Part shown: positions 34,994 through 43,487 of the stretch, piece after piece | Position numbering within the stretch: the first letter of the stretch is position 1 | How the letters are laid out: each line of letters opens with the position of its first letter | Source of the DNA: Streptomyces sp. NBC_01716 | GTDB lineage: Bacteria; Actinomycetota; Actinomycetes; Streptomycetales; Streptomycetaceae | Length of the DNA: 64,000 nt | Direction: 5' to 3' | NCBI RefSeq assembly: GCF_036248275.1 | Contig: NZ_CP109181.1 | Span: 8,122,001-8,186,000, forward strand | The notes under the pieces: generated by a model | Databases searched by the model: none | What the model was told of the DNA's origin: nothing | What the model saw: the letters and a program-made list of their open reading frames with translations, nothing else | Translations under genes and position numbers: made by a program

Positions 34994-35362
34994 TCAGTTC
35001 GCGCGCACTCGGAGTTCGGTGAGGTAGTCGGCGATCGCGTCACGGTTGCGGGCCAGGATGTCGATGCGTTCGGTCAGCCTGTCACGTTCGCGTTCGAGTG
35101 CCGCCACCGTCTCCGATGTGACGCCTTCAAAGACGATCGGATCGCGCGGAGATTCCAGACAGGGCAGGATCCCGCGGATTGCCTGCGTCGACAGGCCGGC
35201 GTTCAGCAGTTCGCGGATCTGCTGGACGCGGCCCAGGGCCGCTTCGCTGTAGTCGCGATAGTTGTTGGGCCCACGGGTCGAGGTGATCAAGCCCTTTGCC
35301 TCGTAGAACCGCACCTGTCGCGGAGAGGCACCTGCTTGGGCAGCCAGCTCGCCAATACGCAT
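34994..35362 (-). CDS. MerR-family transcriptional regulator
   Basis: 122 residues. MRIGELAAQAGASPRQVRFYEAKGLI (here as MRIGELAAQAGASPRQVRFY) and NNYRDYSEAALGRVQQI are the MerR helix-turn-helix and wing; a coiled-coil dimerisation helix follows (ETVAALERERDRLTERIDIL). There are no metal-binding Cys at the C-terminus except one, so it may sense an organic ligand. It is divergent from the serine hydrolase, with a perfect operator between. Confidence 0.92.
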   Translation of the reverse strand: MRIGELAAQAGASPRQVRFYEAKGLITSTRGPNNYRDYSEAALGRVQQIRELLNAGLSTQAIRGILPCLESPRDPIVFEGVTSETVAALERERDRLTERIDILARNRDAIADYLTELRVRAN

Positions 35363-35381
35363 ATCAGCACACTACCGCTTG

Positions 35382-35403
35382 ACCTTGACACCAGCGTCAA
35401 GGT
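35382..35403. promoter_or_regulatory. MerR operator/promoter
   Basis: ACCTTGAC-N6-GTCAAGGT has perfect 8-bp arms. A -35-like TTGACC overlaps its left arm and the hydrolase ATG is only 15 bp beyond its right arm, so the classical long-spacer MerR promoter layout is likely, possibly with a leaderless transcript. Confidence 0.75.
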
Positions 35404-35417
35404 TTGACGATGTCGGC

Positions 35418-36569
35418 ATGACCGAACTGAACGGAACCGTCAGCCCAACGTTCGAATCCGTCCGCTACGCCGTGGAGGACCAGCTGCGCAGCGGCGCCGA
35501 GGTGGGCCTGTCGCTGGTCGTCGATGTCGACGGCCAACAGGTGGTGGACCTGTGGGGCGGCCATCGCGATGCAGCACGCACGCAGCCCTGGCGACGCGAC
35601 ACGATCACCAACGTGTGGTCGATCACAAAGACCGTGACCAGCCTTGCCGCCCTGCTGCTCGTGGACGCCGGCGAACTGGACGTCTACGCGCCGGTCGCCC
35701 GCTACTGGCCCGAGTTCGCCGCGAACGGCAAGCAGGATGTCGAGGTGCGGCATCTGCTGTCACACACCTCGGGCGTGTCCGGCCTGGATCACCCCGCGCG
35801 GCTTGAGGACCTGTACGACGTGCGCGCGGCGGCCGCCCGGATGGCTTCTCAAAAGCCTTGGTGGGAGCCCGGCACGGCTTCCGGCTACCACGTCCTCAAC
35901 TACGGCCATCTGACAGGCGAGCTGATCCACCGCCTGACCGGCCAGTCGCTGCGCGAATTCGTGCACCAGCACATCGTCCAGCCGAGCGGCGCCGATTTCC
36001 AGATCGGGCTGCGCGGCGCCGACGTCGAACGAGTCGCCGACGTCATCGCACCGACACTCGACTTCGATCCCTCGACGCTCGATCACGACACCGTCGCCTA
36101 CAGGACCTTCACCGGTCCCTCATTCGAAGCCGGCGCGGCCAACACCCCAGCCTGGCGCGCAGCCGACCTCGGCGCGGCCAACGGACACGGGAACGCTCTG
36201 GCGATCGCCGAGATTCTCGCCCCCATCACCCGTGCAGGCGCCTCGGCGCACGGTCAGCTCCTCAAGCCCGACACCGTCGGACTCATCTTCAATGAGCAGT
36301 CCAACGGTGCGGACCTCGTCAGCGGACTGCATCTGCGATGGGGCATCGGATACGCGTTGCCCGACCGGCGCACCCTGTCCTGGATCCCTGACGGCCGCAT
36401 CGCCTTCTGGGGTGGCTGGGGCGGCTCGATGGCGATCATGGACCTCGACCGGCGCATGACGATCAGCTATGTCATGAACAATATGGGGGCCGACATCCTC
36501 GGATCACAGCGGGCCGCGGCCTACACCACCGCCATCTACCAGGCCCTCTGTGACGGCAACCTCTCCTGA
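35418..36569 (+). CDS. Serine hydrolase of the class C beta-lactamase/esterase fold
   Basis: 383 residues from ATG 35418. SITK (residues 68-71) supplies the nucleophile Ser and the Lys; the second motif is Tyr157 in PGTASGYHVLNYG; WGGWGG near the C-terminus replaces KTG. There is no signal peptide, so it acts in the cytoplasm, as EstB-type esterases do, rather than as a secreted beta-lactamase. It is followed after 52 bp by a rhodanese gene and is divergent from the MerR gene that probably controls it. Confidence 0.87.
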   Translation: MTELNGTVSPTFESVRYAVEDQLRSGAEVGLSLVVDVDGQQVVDLWGGHRDAARTQPWRRDTITNVWSITKTVTSLAALLLVDAGELDVYAPVARYWPEFAANGKQDVEVRHLLSHTSGVSGLDHPARLEDLYDVRAAAARMASQKPWWEPGTASGYHVLNYGHLTGELIHRLTGQSLREFVHQHIVQPSGADFQIGLRGADVERVADVIAPTLDFDPSTLDHDTVAYRTFTGPSFEAGAANTPAWRAADLGAANGHGNALAIAEILAPITRAGASAHGQLLKPDTVGLIFNEQSNGADLVSGLHLRWGIGYALPDRRTLSWIPDGRIAFWGGWGGSMAIMDLDRRMTISYVMNNMGADILGSQRAAAYTTAIYQALCDGNLS

Positions 36570-36621
36570 CCAGCCCACCGTCAGCGTCGCGGGCACGAAC
36601 CACGGAGGAGAGGAAACACCC

Positions 36622-37494
36622 ATGACCACACCAGAGCATCCCGCTCTACTCAGTGCCGAACAGCTTTCCGAGGCCCTGCACGACCCGCGGCTGCGGGTCC
36701 TGGACGCCTCGACGTCGTTGGTACTCGACGAATCGACCGGCAGCTACATGGCTACTCCCATGCGCGAGGCGTACGAGGAAGCCCATATCCCCGGCGCCGT
36801 CTTCGCTGACGTTCCGGGCGCGCTGTCGGCTCCGGACGCGACATTCGACTGCACGCTTCCCACCGGTGAGTATTTCGCCGAGCAGGCCGGCCGCCTCGGC
36901 ATCGGCAACTCCTCGCGTGTGGTCGTCCATGACTCGGGCGGAGCCTGGGCAACACGCCTGTGGTGGCTGTTTCGGGTATTCGGCCACGACAACGTCTCCG
37001 TACTCGACGGGGGAAAGCGCGCGTGGACAACAGCAGGGCTGACCGTCGAGTCAGGGCCACGGATCCCCGACCCCGGCCGCTTCACCGCCCATTTCCGCCC
37101 CGCGCTGGCTGCGGGCACGGAGGAAGTCGCCACCCGCGATCAGGAAGCCGTGTGTCTGGTCAACGCCCTGGACCCCGCGACCTTCCGCGGCGAGCAGGAA
37201 GTCAATCCGTATCCCCGCCGGGGCCGTATCCCTGGCAGCGAGAACCTGCCCTTCGATTCCCTGCTCGACCCGGCAACTGGCACGTTTCTTCCCCCAGCGG
37301 TACTCCGCGAAAAGCTGGACACGACCAGTCTGCTGCGGTCAGGTCGCCCGATCACATACTGCGGCGGCGGCATCGCCGCCTCCCTCGTGGCCTTCGCCGC
37401 GTACGTCGTCGGGCAGCCCGCCGTGGCGATCTACGACGGTTCGCTCTTCGAGTGGACCAGTGATCCGGGCCGACCCGTAGACCTGGGCGGCTGA
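36622..37494 (+). CDS. Two-domain rhodanese-type sulfurtransferase
   Basis: 290 residues, with GGAGGAGAGG before ATG 36622. The inactive N-terminal rhodanese domain has HIPGAVFAD and VVVHDSGGAWATRLWWLF; the active C-terminal one has GRIPGSENLPF and the loop CGGGIAAS with the persulfide Cys. It resembles thiosulfate or 3-mercaptopyruvate sulfurtransferases. It is co-oriented with the esterase-like gene, so a MerR-controlled detoxification operon is plausible. Confidence 0.9.
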   Translation: MTTPEHPALLSAEQLSEALHDPRLRVLDASTSLVLDESTGSYMATPMREAYEEAHIPGAVFADVPGALSAPDATFDCTLPTGEYFAEQAGRLGIGNSSRVVVHDSGGAWATRLWWLFRVFGHDNVSVLDGGKRAWTTAGLTVESGPRIPDPGRFTAHFRPALAAGTEEVATRDQEAVCLVNALDPATFRGEQEVNPYPRRGRIPGSENLPFDSLLDPATGTFLPPAVLREKLDTTSLLRSGRPITYCGGGIAASLVAFAAYVVGQPAVAIYDGSLFEWTSDPGRPVDLGG

Positions 37495-37873
37495 TCCGTC
37501 CCGCCGAACGACGAAGGCCCCGGCGAGGGCGTCGGCGGCGACTGGCCACGGGCTCTCCACCTGGGGTGCTGTGCTGCAAGGTGGCAGAAGAGATAGATCG
37601 GTGCATCTCCTCCGGAGGGAAGCGCTGACCTGGGTCGATGCCAGATCCAGTGCACGGGTGCGGAGAGGCCTGCCCGACGTAACGGCCGATGGCGGGCCCG
37701 AGACGGCGGACAAGATTTCCGTGGCGTGGTACCTGGCGGGGCCGCAGCCGTGATGATGTCGGAACGATCAAAACCGGCTGATCTGCGCAGGCCGGCCCTT
37801 CCCTCAGAACGAGCTGTACCCGCTGGCCTTGGTCACCAGGGTCACGGCGACGACGAACTCGGCGGGACATTCT
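37495..37873. other. Non-coding/eroded stretch beside a transposon relic
   Basis: No frame with convincing codon bias is seen over about 380 bp between the rhodanese stop and the Tn3 relic. It may hold decayed transposon ends. Confidence 0.35.
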
Positions 37874-38440
37874 TCACTCGTCGTCAACGGTGTGCGGGTC
37901 CCGCAGGGGACGGGGGCCGCCGGGCAGAGGACGACGGCGTTGAGGACCAGGCCGAGGGCGCCGATCTGTGCGCGATCGCGTCACCCAGCGGGGTCGACCG
38001 CCCGTCCCGGGACAGCATGCGGATGACGTCGTAGGCGCGCAGGGCGCCGGTGTGGATGGAGCCGATGATCCGCAGGATGTCCTCCCACCGCCGCTCGATG
38101 TGGGCGAGGTCCACCCGACCACGGGCAGCGTCAGTGAAGGCGCCGCAGTCGGCGGTGCGGTCGACGCGCCACATCTTCTGGTCCGGCAGGTCCGCCAGCT
38201 GCGGCGCGTACGCGAACCCCAGCACCCCACCGCCGCTTCGAACAGCGCCTTCGGGCCCTCACCGGTCGTCCAGGCCCGCGCGTCGACCCACACCCGCAAC
38301 TCGGCTTCCGCCTCGGCGAACTCCGTGTCCTTGATGCCGAGCTGCTCGGCGAGGTAGTCGACGACTTCGGCCGGCACGTCGGTCGAGTTGTCCAGGAACA
38401 CCCCGATGTTCCTCAACCCCGGTGACGTCCTTGACCGGCT
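37874..38440 (-). pseudogene. Tn3-family transposase relic, internally deleted and frameshifted
   Basis: Fragments in different frames match the order of a Tn3-type transposase. An N-terminal DUF4158-like piece (DVPAEVVDYLAEQLGIKD, then ARAWTTGEGPKALFEAAVG) is followed by a piece from near the C-terminus (PQLADLPDQKMWRVDRTAD, RIIGSIHTGALRAYDVIRML, TPLGDAIAH), then QIGALGLVLNAVVL and the end LRDPHTVDDE. Most of the central part, including part of the DDE core, is missing. It can only be a fossil of a transposon insertion. Confidence 0.75.
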
Positions 38441-38509
38441 GTGAGTCGACTGTCCGTGTGCCCGGATCCGCGGCATCGACCTGCGCACCACGCCCCACTG
38501 ACCGGCCCG

Positions 38510-39469
38510 TCAGACGGAGTCGCGCGGCACTGTCACCACGTGCTTGCCCACGACGCCGCCGTGCTCGAACGCCTCGTGCGCCGCGGCGATGTCCGCGAGC
38601 GGATACACGCTGTCGATCACCGGGCGCAGCGAGCCGGAGGTGACCTGGTCGGCCAGGTCGCGCAGCAGGGGGGTTTCGGGGTTGGCGCTGAAGGTGCGGA
38701 TGCGGCGGGAACCGTGCACGCTCGACGCGGCGATCGCGGCCAGGGCCGACGGGGACAGTCCGACGGTGACCATCCGGCCGCCCTTGGCCAACCGGCTCCG
38801 GTAGCAGTGCAGTTCCGTGCCGACGGTGTCCACGATGACGTCGAACGGCCCGATCCGGTCCGAGGTGGTGGAACCGTAGTCGAGGACCTCGTCGGCGCCG
38901 AGGTCGGTCAGGAGCTCGGCGTGGCGGTCGCGGGCCAGCGCGGTCACATGGCTGCCCATGGCGTGTGCCAACTGCACGGCGGCCGTGCCGACTCCGCCGG
39001 CCGCACCCCGTACCAGGATCCGTTCCCCGCTCGTGAGGTGCACGCTGTCGCGCAGCGCGATCAGCGCCGTGGAACCCGCCACCACCAGGGCTGCCGCCTC
39101 GACCGACGAGAGGTCCGCCGGGGCGTGGGCGATACGGTCCGCGGAGACGACGACGTACTCGGCCGCCCCGGCGACGGAGTGCCGCTGCCGGGGATGCACC
39201 ATGCCCCACACCTGCTCCCCTGCCCTGAATCCCGCCACATCGGCGCCGGTCGCGGTGATGGTGCCCGCGAAGTCCAGTCCCACACCGATCGGGAACCGGC
39301 GTCCCGACACCATCTTCAACTCTCCCGCACGGACGATCACATCGTGCCCGTTCACGCTGGACGCCTCCACCGACACCAGTACCTCACCGGCGCGAGGAGC
39401 GGGACGATCCACGTCATTGATCCGCAGTACGTCCGCCGCACCGAAACTCGTGATCTGAACGGCCTTCAT
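38510..39469 (-). CDS. NADP-dependent quinone-oxidoreductase-like enzyme (zinc-independent MDR)
   Basis: 319 residues. The N-terminal GroES-like domain (MKAVQITSFGAADVLRINDV, FPIGVGLDFAGTI) is followed by the nucleotide fold VRGAAGGVGTAAVQLAHAMG. The zinc Cys residues of alcohol dehydrogenases are missing, as in quinone reductases. It probably reduces a quinone or enone with NADPH. It is divergent from the XRE/MmyB regulator, which likely represses it. Confidence 0.9.
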   Translation of the reverse strand: MKAVQITSFGAADVLRINDVDRPAPRAGEVLVSVEASSVNGHDVIVRAGELKMVSGRRFPIGVGLDFAGTITATGADVAGFRAGEQVWGMVHPRQRHSVAGAAEYVVVSADRIAHAPADLSSVEAAALVVAGSTALIALRDSVHLTSGERILVRGAAGGVGTAAVQLAHAMGSHVTALARDRHAELLTDLGADEVLDYGSTTSDRIGPFDVIVDTVGTELHCYRSRLAKGGRMVTVGLSPSALAAIAASSVHGSRRIRTFSANPETPLLRDLADQVTSGSLRPVIDSVYPLADIAAAHEAFEHGGVVGKHVVTVPRDSV

Positions 39470-39548
39470 GTCGCTGTCCTTCCGTGACCGGCTGTGGTGC
39501 GTCCGATGCTGGACGCTTCGCACGGCATAACGGTCGTTCCCCTTGTCA

Positions 39549-39565
39549 TGGGTCTGACAGACCCA
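39549..39565. promoter_or_regulatory. Perfect inverted repeat between oxidoreductase and XRE regulator
   Basis: TGGGTCT-GAC-AGACCCA has perfect 7-bp arms, 35 bp before the regulator GTG and 80 bp before the oxidoreductase ATG. It is a likely operator for the XRE protein. Confidence 0.65.
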
Positions 39566-39599
39566 CCCTCGCGGGCCGCACCGGCGGCATACTGGCGCC

Positions 39600-40490
39600 G
39601 TGACCGACTCCTCCCACGCCATGAGCCACGACCCCCGACGCGAACTCGCCCAGTTCCTGCGCACCCGCCGAACCCGGCTGCGACCACAGGACGTGGGACT
39701 GGAGCCCGGCCCGCGGCGGCGCGTCGCCGGGTTGCGGCGGGAGGAACTGGCCCTGCTGGCGGGGGTGAGCTCGGACTACTACCAGCGCATGGAGCAGGGA
39801 CGCGACGTACGGCCCTCCGAACAGGTCTTGGATGCCCTCGCGCGCGCCCTCAACTTCTCCGCCGAGGAGACCCGCCACCTGCACAGCCTGGCCGCCGCCG
39901 CACGTACACCGGCCCGTCTGCCGCATTCGTACGAGCCCGAGGAGGTACCGGACACCACGCTGCGGCTGCTGCGCGGCATGACTTCGCCCGCTCTGGTCGT
40001 CGGCCGTTTCCTGGATGTGCTGGCCTGGAACCCGCTCGGCGGTGCCCTGCTGGGTGAGTTCACCCGGCAGCCGCAGAGGGAGCGGAACCTGCTGGCGCTG
40101 TTCCTGCACCCCGAGGCCGACCGGGCGTGCCCGAACCGCGCAGCCACCGTCGCCGAGCTGATCGGAATGCTGCGGATACAGGTCGCCGCCGACCCCGGTC
40201 ACCCGCGCGCGGTCGAGTTGGTGGGTGAGCTGGCCGTCCACAGCGACGAGTTCGCTGCCCAGTGGGCCCTCCACGACGTGAAGGAACCGACTCGCGGCCA
40301 AATGCGCCTCAACCACCCCCGGGTCGGCGACCTGAACCTGGACTGGGACGCCTACCCGATACCGGGCAACCCCGGCCCCGCCCTCATCGTCTGCACCGCC
40401 GCCGACGACAGCCCTGACGCCGAACGGCTCCAACTGCTCGTCGGCCTGCTGGGACCCCTTGACCCACACGGAATGAGAATCTGCGGGTGA
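39600..40490 (+). CDS. XRE-type regulator with MmyB-like ligand-binding domain
   Basis: 296 residues from GTG 39600 (ATG 39621 is an alternative). The helix-turn-helix is GLRREELALLAGVSSDYYQR followed by MEQGRDVRPSEQVLDALARA; the C-terminal MmyB-like PAS-fold domain has NPLGGALLGEF and VGDLNLDWDAYPIPGNPGPAL. These regulators control a divergent oxidoreductase gene, exactly the layout here. Confidence 0.92.
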   Translation: MTDSSHAMSHDPRRELAQFLRTRRTRLRPQDVGLEPGPRRRVAGLRREELALLAGVSSDYYQRMEQGRDVRPSEQVLDALARALNFSAEETRHLHSLAAAARTPARLPHSYEPEEVPDTTLRLLRGMTSPALVVGRFLDVLAWNPLGGALLGEFTRQPQRERNLLALFLHPEADRACPNRAATVAELIGMLRIQVAADPGHPRAVELVGELAVHSDEFAAQWALHDVKEPTRGQMRLNHPRVGDLNLDWDAYPIPGNPGPALIVCTAADDSPDAERLQLLVGLLGPLDPHGMRICG

Positions 40491-40554
40491 GTTCGGGCTT
40501 GGAGCAGTGGGCCTGAGACGTCATCCGCTGAGTAGGCGTTCCCTTCAGCGGCTG

Positions 40555-40734
40555 GGGCGTGTTTTAGAAGTCCCGTCTGGCCCACGACGTTGGCACGCGC
40601 GCTCGCCGCGTTGTCGGAGTCATCCAAGTACGTCCGGTCCATCTACGGGGCTGATCCTCCGCCTTGCGATCGCACGCACCAGACGCCGTGGGCCCCGCCC
40701 AGTGGGCGGACGACGCTACTTCTCAAACACGCCC
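40555..40734. mobile_element. 180-bp miniature element with IS5-type terminal repeats
   Basis: GGGCGTGTTTTAGAAG (40555-40570) and the inverse of 40719-40734 (GGGCGTGTTTGAGAAG) match at 15 of 16 positions, as in the ends of Streptomyces IS5-family elements. A CTAG (40734-40737 when the repeat is set one base shorter) and CTGG (40552-40555) flank it like a 4-bp target duplication. The interior is too short for a transposase, so it is a MITE or an internally deleted IS. Confidence 0.65.
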
Positions 40735-41203
40735 TAGGGCCTCGCTGAGACGGGAGGTGAGGGCGTATCGGAGAGGCGAATCACATGTGTGCTCTGCTCG
40801 TCGATCAACTGGAACACCGGTGCTCACCTTGGGCGAGAGCGGCGGCTGGGCCGAGTTCAGGGCAGCGGCCGGGTGCGTGGCGGTGAAGCGTGATCTGACC
40901 GCGGGCAGCATGTCACCTTCGTCGGCTGCGACGTGCTCGCGGGCCAGGGCGGCGATGGGGCCGACGATGCCTGCGCGTCATCCCGGAGGTACCTCGCGGG
41001 CAGCGAAAGAGGCACCTTCAGCGTCCTGGAACGGTTCAGAGCCGGATCGAGACGCTTTTACCGCGAGCGCAGTACCCGCGCGTTCCCTTGTACTGCGGGA
41101 GCGCGACGATCGTCTTCACGGTCGCGACAAAGCTGGGCAGCGTCCATCACCGCGTGTCCGACTGCCGTCAGCGCGCGGCCGTCGTCTGTCGCGAGGATGT
41201 CCT
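40735..41203. other. Eroded region before the MMPL gene
   Basis: About 470 bp without a convincing gene. On the minus strand about 40850-40990 reads ALAREHVAADEGDMLPAVRSRF, which resembles a hemerythrin-like helix and could be a relic; support is weak. An inverted repeat at 41068-41097 probably belongs to the MMPL promoter. Confidence 0.35.
41068..41097. promoter_or_regulatory. Inverted repeat upstream of MMPL operon
   Basis: CGCAGTAC-N14-GTACTGCG has perfect 8-bp arms and lies 107 bp before the MMPL start. It may be bound by the response regulator encoded at the end of the operon. Confidence 0.5.
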
Positions 41204-43447
41204 ATGTCAGCTGTACTGGAGAGAATCGGCGCGTTCAGCGCCCGGAACCGGGGAGCTGTGGCTGCCGCGTGGCTGGTGATACTGGGTGCCGTCTTCGCGC
41301 TCACTCTGGGCGGGGTGAAGTCCTCCGACTCGGGCTTTGAGATTCCCGGCTCGGAGTCGGCGACCGCCCTCGATACGCTTCACCGGCAATTCCCCGAGAC
41401 CGCTGAGGCCAAAGGCGAGGCGTCGCTGCAACTCGTGTTCGCCGCACGGCAGGGGGGGAATGTGTCCGATCCGGTGGCTTCCCGCGCGATCAGCGCCTCG
41501 GTCGTCGCCGCAGGGAAAGTGCCCGGTATCACTGCCGCGAGTGATCCCTTCTCGGCACCCGCGAAGTCCGGAGAGCGCGGGGAACACGCGGGGGCTGCTG
41601 AGACGGTGTCGCCGGACGGCCGGGTCGCCGTGTCGATGCTGGCCGCTGTCGGCCTGGACGACGCGCGAGCCGAAACCATGACCAGGGAGCTGTTGGCGGC
41701 GGGCGAACCGGCTCGGGCGGTCGGCCTCCAGGTGGAGATCGGAGGCGAGCTCGCGAGCGGCGAGCCGGAGCTCCTCGGGCCGACCGAGATCGTCGGCGCG
41801 CTCGTCGCGCTGCTCGTCCTTGTGCTGACCTACGGCACGCTCACTGCCGCCGGCGCCACCATGGGAAGCGCGCTTATCGGCGTGGCCGTCGGAGTGCTGG
41901 GCATCCTGGGGTACTCGGCGCTGGGCTCCGGCATCGAGAGCACCACCCCGATCCTCGCGGTGATGCTGGGCCTGGCGGTCGGTATCGACTACAGCCTGTT
42001 CATCATGGCCCGCTTCCGTGATGAACTCCGGGCGGGTCTTACGGTGCCGGACGCCGCGGCCCGGGCCGCGGCGACTGCCGGGACAGCGGTGGTCTTCGCA
42101 GGAGCGACCGTTTTCGTCGCCCTGGCCGGACTCACCGTCGTCGGCATCCCCTTCATCACCGAGATGGGCCTGGCAGGTGCCTTCGCGGTGGCGGTCGCCA
42201 TCGCCGTCGCCATCACCCTGCTGCCGGCCGTCCTGAGTACTCTGGGACACCGACTTCTTCCCCGCCGCGAGCAGCGCGCCCAACAGCGACCGGCCCATCC
42301 CCGCGAGTTCACGCACAGCCCAGGGCGCCTCGTAGCCTCCTGGGCGCATTTTGTCACCGGTCGACCGCTCGCTGGGCTGCTCGGCGGGATCGCCCTGCTC
42401 GGTGTGCTGAGCATTCCCGTTGTGTCGATGTCGACCGAGCTGCTGGTACCGGGCGGTGAGGATCCCAAGGACACTCGCAGGGCCGCGTACACGTTGGTGA
42501 CCGACGCCTTCGGTGCAGGGTCCCAGGATCCACTGATTCTGCTGGTCGAAGGAGACGGCGCAGCCCGCACGGCTGATGAGACGGCGAAAGCGCTGCGCAC
42601 CGACCCCGCAGTGGCCTCCGTGTCATCCGCCGTGGCCGACGAGGACGACACGGATGCCTATATCCAAGTCGTCTCCCGATACGGTCCAACAGACCCGGGA
42701 ACGGGGGAACTTGCCGACCGGATCAGGAAGACGCAGGGTGGCCAGAACGCGGCCACCGTCTCGGTCACCGGTGCCGTCGCCGTCGACATCGATGCCACCG
42801 ACCAGCTCAGCACCGGGCTCATCGTCTATCTCTTCTGCGTCGTGGGCCTCTCACTGCTCCTGCTCGTACTCGTGTTCCGGTCGCTGCTGGTCCCGCTGCT
42901 GGCAACGCTGGGATTCCTCCTTTCCCTCGGCGCCGCTCTGGGGGTGACCACCGCCGTGTTCCAGTGGGGCTGGGCCGGCAATCTGGTGCAACTGGCCGAG
43001 GCCCGCCCGCTGTCAGCGATGCTGCCCCTCATCGTCACCGGCGTACTGTTCGGGCTGGCAATGGACTACCAGGTGTTCATGGTTTCCCGCATTCAGGAGG
43101 CATACCGTCGGGGACTCTCACCCGTCGATGCCGTGGTCGACGGCTTCCGCCGGGCGGCCGTCATCGTCGTCGCCGCCGCGGTGATCATGGCGGCTGTCTT
43201 CGCCGGCTTCCTCCTCAGCGGGGCGCTGACCCTGGTTGCCTCCATGTCGCTGGCCCTGACGATCGGGGTGCTGGCCGACGCGCTGATCGTTCGGATGGTG
43301 CTTGTCCCGGCCGTACTGGTGCTGGCCGGGAAGCGTGCGTGGTGGCTGCCCGGCCGGCTCGACCGGCTATTGCCGACCATCGACCACGACGGCTCCCATG
43401 CCCCGGCGAAGCCGGAAGAGGCCTCTTCGGTCCCGGTATCGTCGTGA
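41204..43447 (+). CDS. MMPL-family RND-type membrane transporter
   Basis: 747 residues in two homologous halves, each with one helix, an outside domain and five or so helices (12 in total). AVMLGLAVGIDYSLFIMARFRDEL and GVLFGLAMDYQVFMVSRIQEAY are the paired D-Y motifs of the MMPL proton path. It exports a lipid or hydrophobic compound by proton antiport. GAGGA precedes ATG 41204. It is followed by a kinase/regulator pair, as found for drug-responsive MMPL pumps in actinobacteria. The substrate is unknown. Confidence 0.92.
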   Translation: MSAVLERIGAFSARNRGAVAAAWLVILGAVFALTLGGVKSSDSGFEIPGSESATALDTLHRQFPETAEAKGEASLQLVFAARQGGNVSDPVASRAISASVVAAGKVPGITAASDPFSAPAKSGERGEHAGAAETVSPDGRVAVSMLAAVGLDDARAETMTRELLAAGEPARAVGLQVEIGGELASGEPELLGPTEIVGALVALLVLVLTYGTLTAAGATMGSALIGVAVGVLGILGYSALGSGIESTTPILAVMLGLAVGIDYSLFIMARFRDELRAGLTVPDAAARAAATAGTAVVFAGATVFVALAGLTVVGIPFITEMGLAGAFAVAVAIAVAITLLPAVLSTLGHRLLPRREQRAQQRPAHPREFTHSPGRLVASWAHFVTGRPLAGLLGGIALLGVLSIPVVSMSTELLVPGGEDPKDTRRAAYTLVTDAFGAGSQDPLILLVEGDGAARTADETAKALRTDPAVASVSSAVADEDDTDAYIQVVSRYGPTDPGTGELADRIRKTQGGQNAATVSVTGAVAVDIDATDQLSTGLIVYLFCVVGLSLLLLVLVFRSLLVPLLATLGFLLSLGAALGVTTAVFQWGWAGNLVQLAEARPLSAMLPLIVTGVLFGLAMDYQVFMVSRIQEAYRRGLSPVDAVVDGFRRAAVIVVAAAVIMAAVFAGFLLSGALTLVASMSLALTIGVLADALIVRMVLVPAVLVLAGKRAWWLPGRLDRLLPTIDHDGSHAPAKPEEASSVPVSS

Positions 43448-43487
43448 CCATCTGCCGGAACGACCGATGAGGGCGGGGGAGGGCGAC

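Noticed and set aside
40850..40990. Possible hemerythrin-like gene on the minus strand
   Set aside because: Only about 20 residues (ALAREHVAADEGDMLPAVRS) look family-like. There is no complete frame, start or metal-ligand set, so it is mentioned only as a possible relic.
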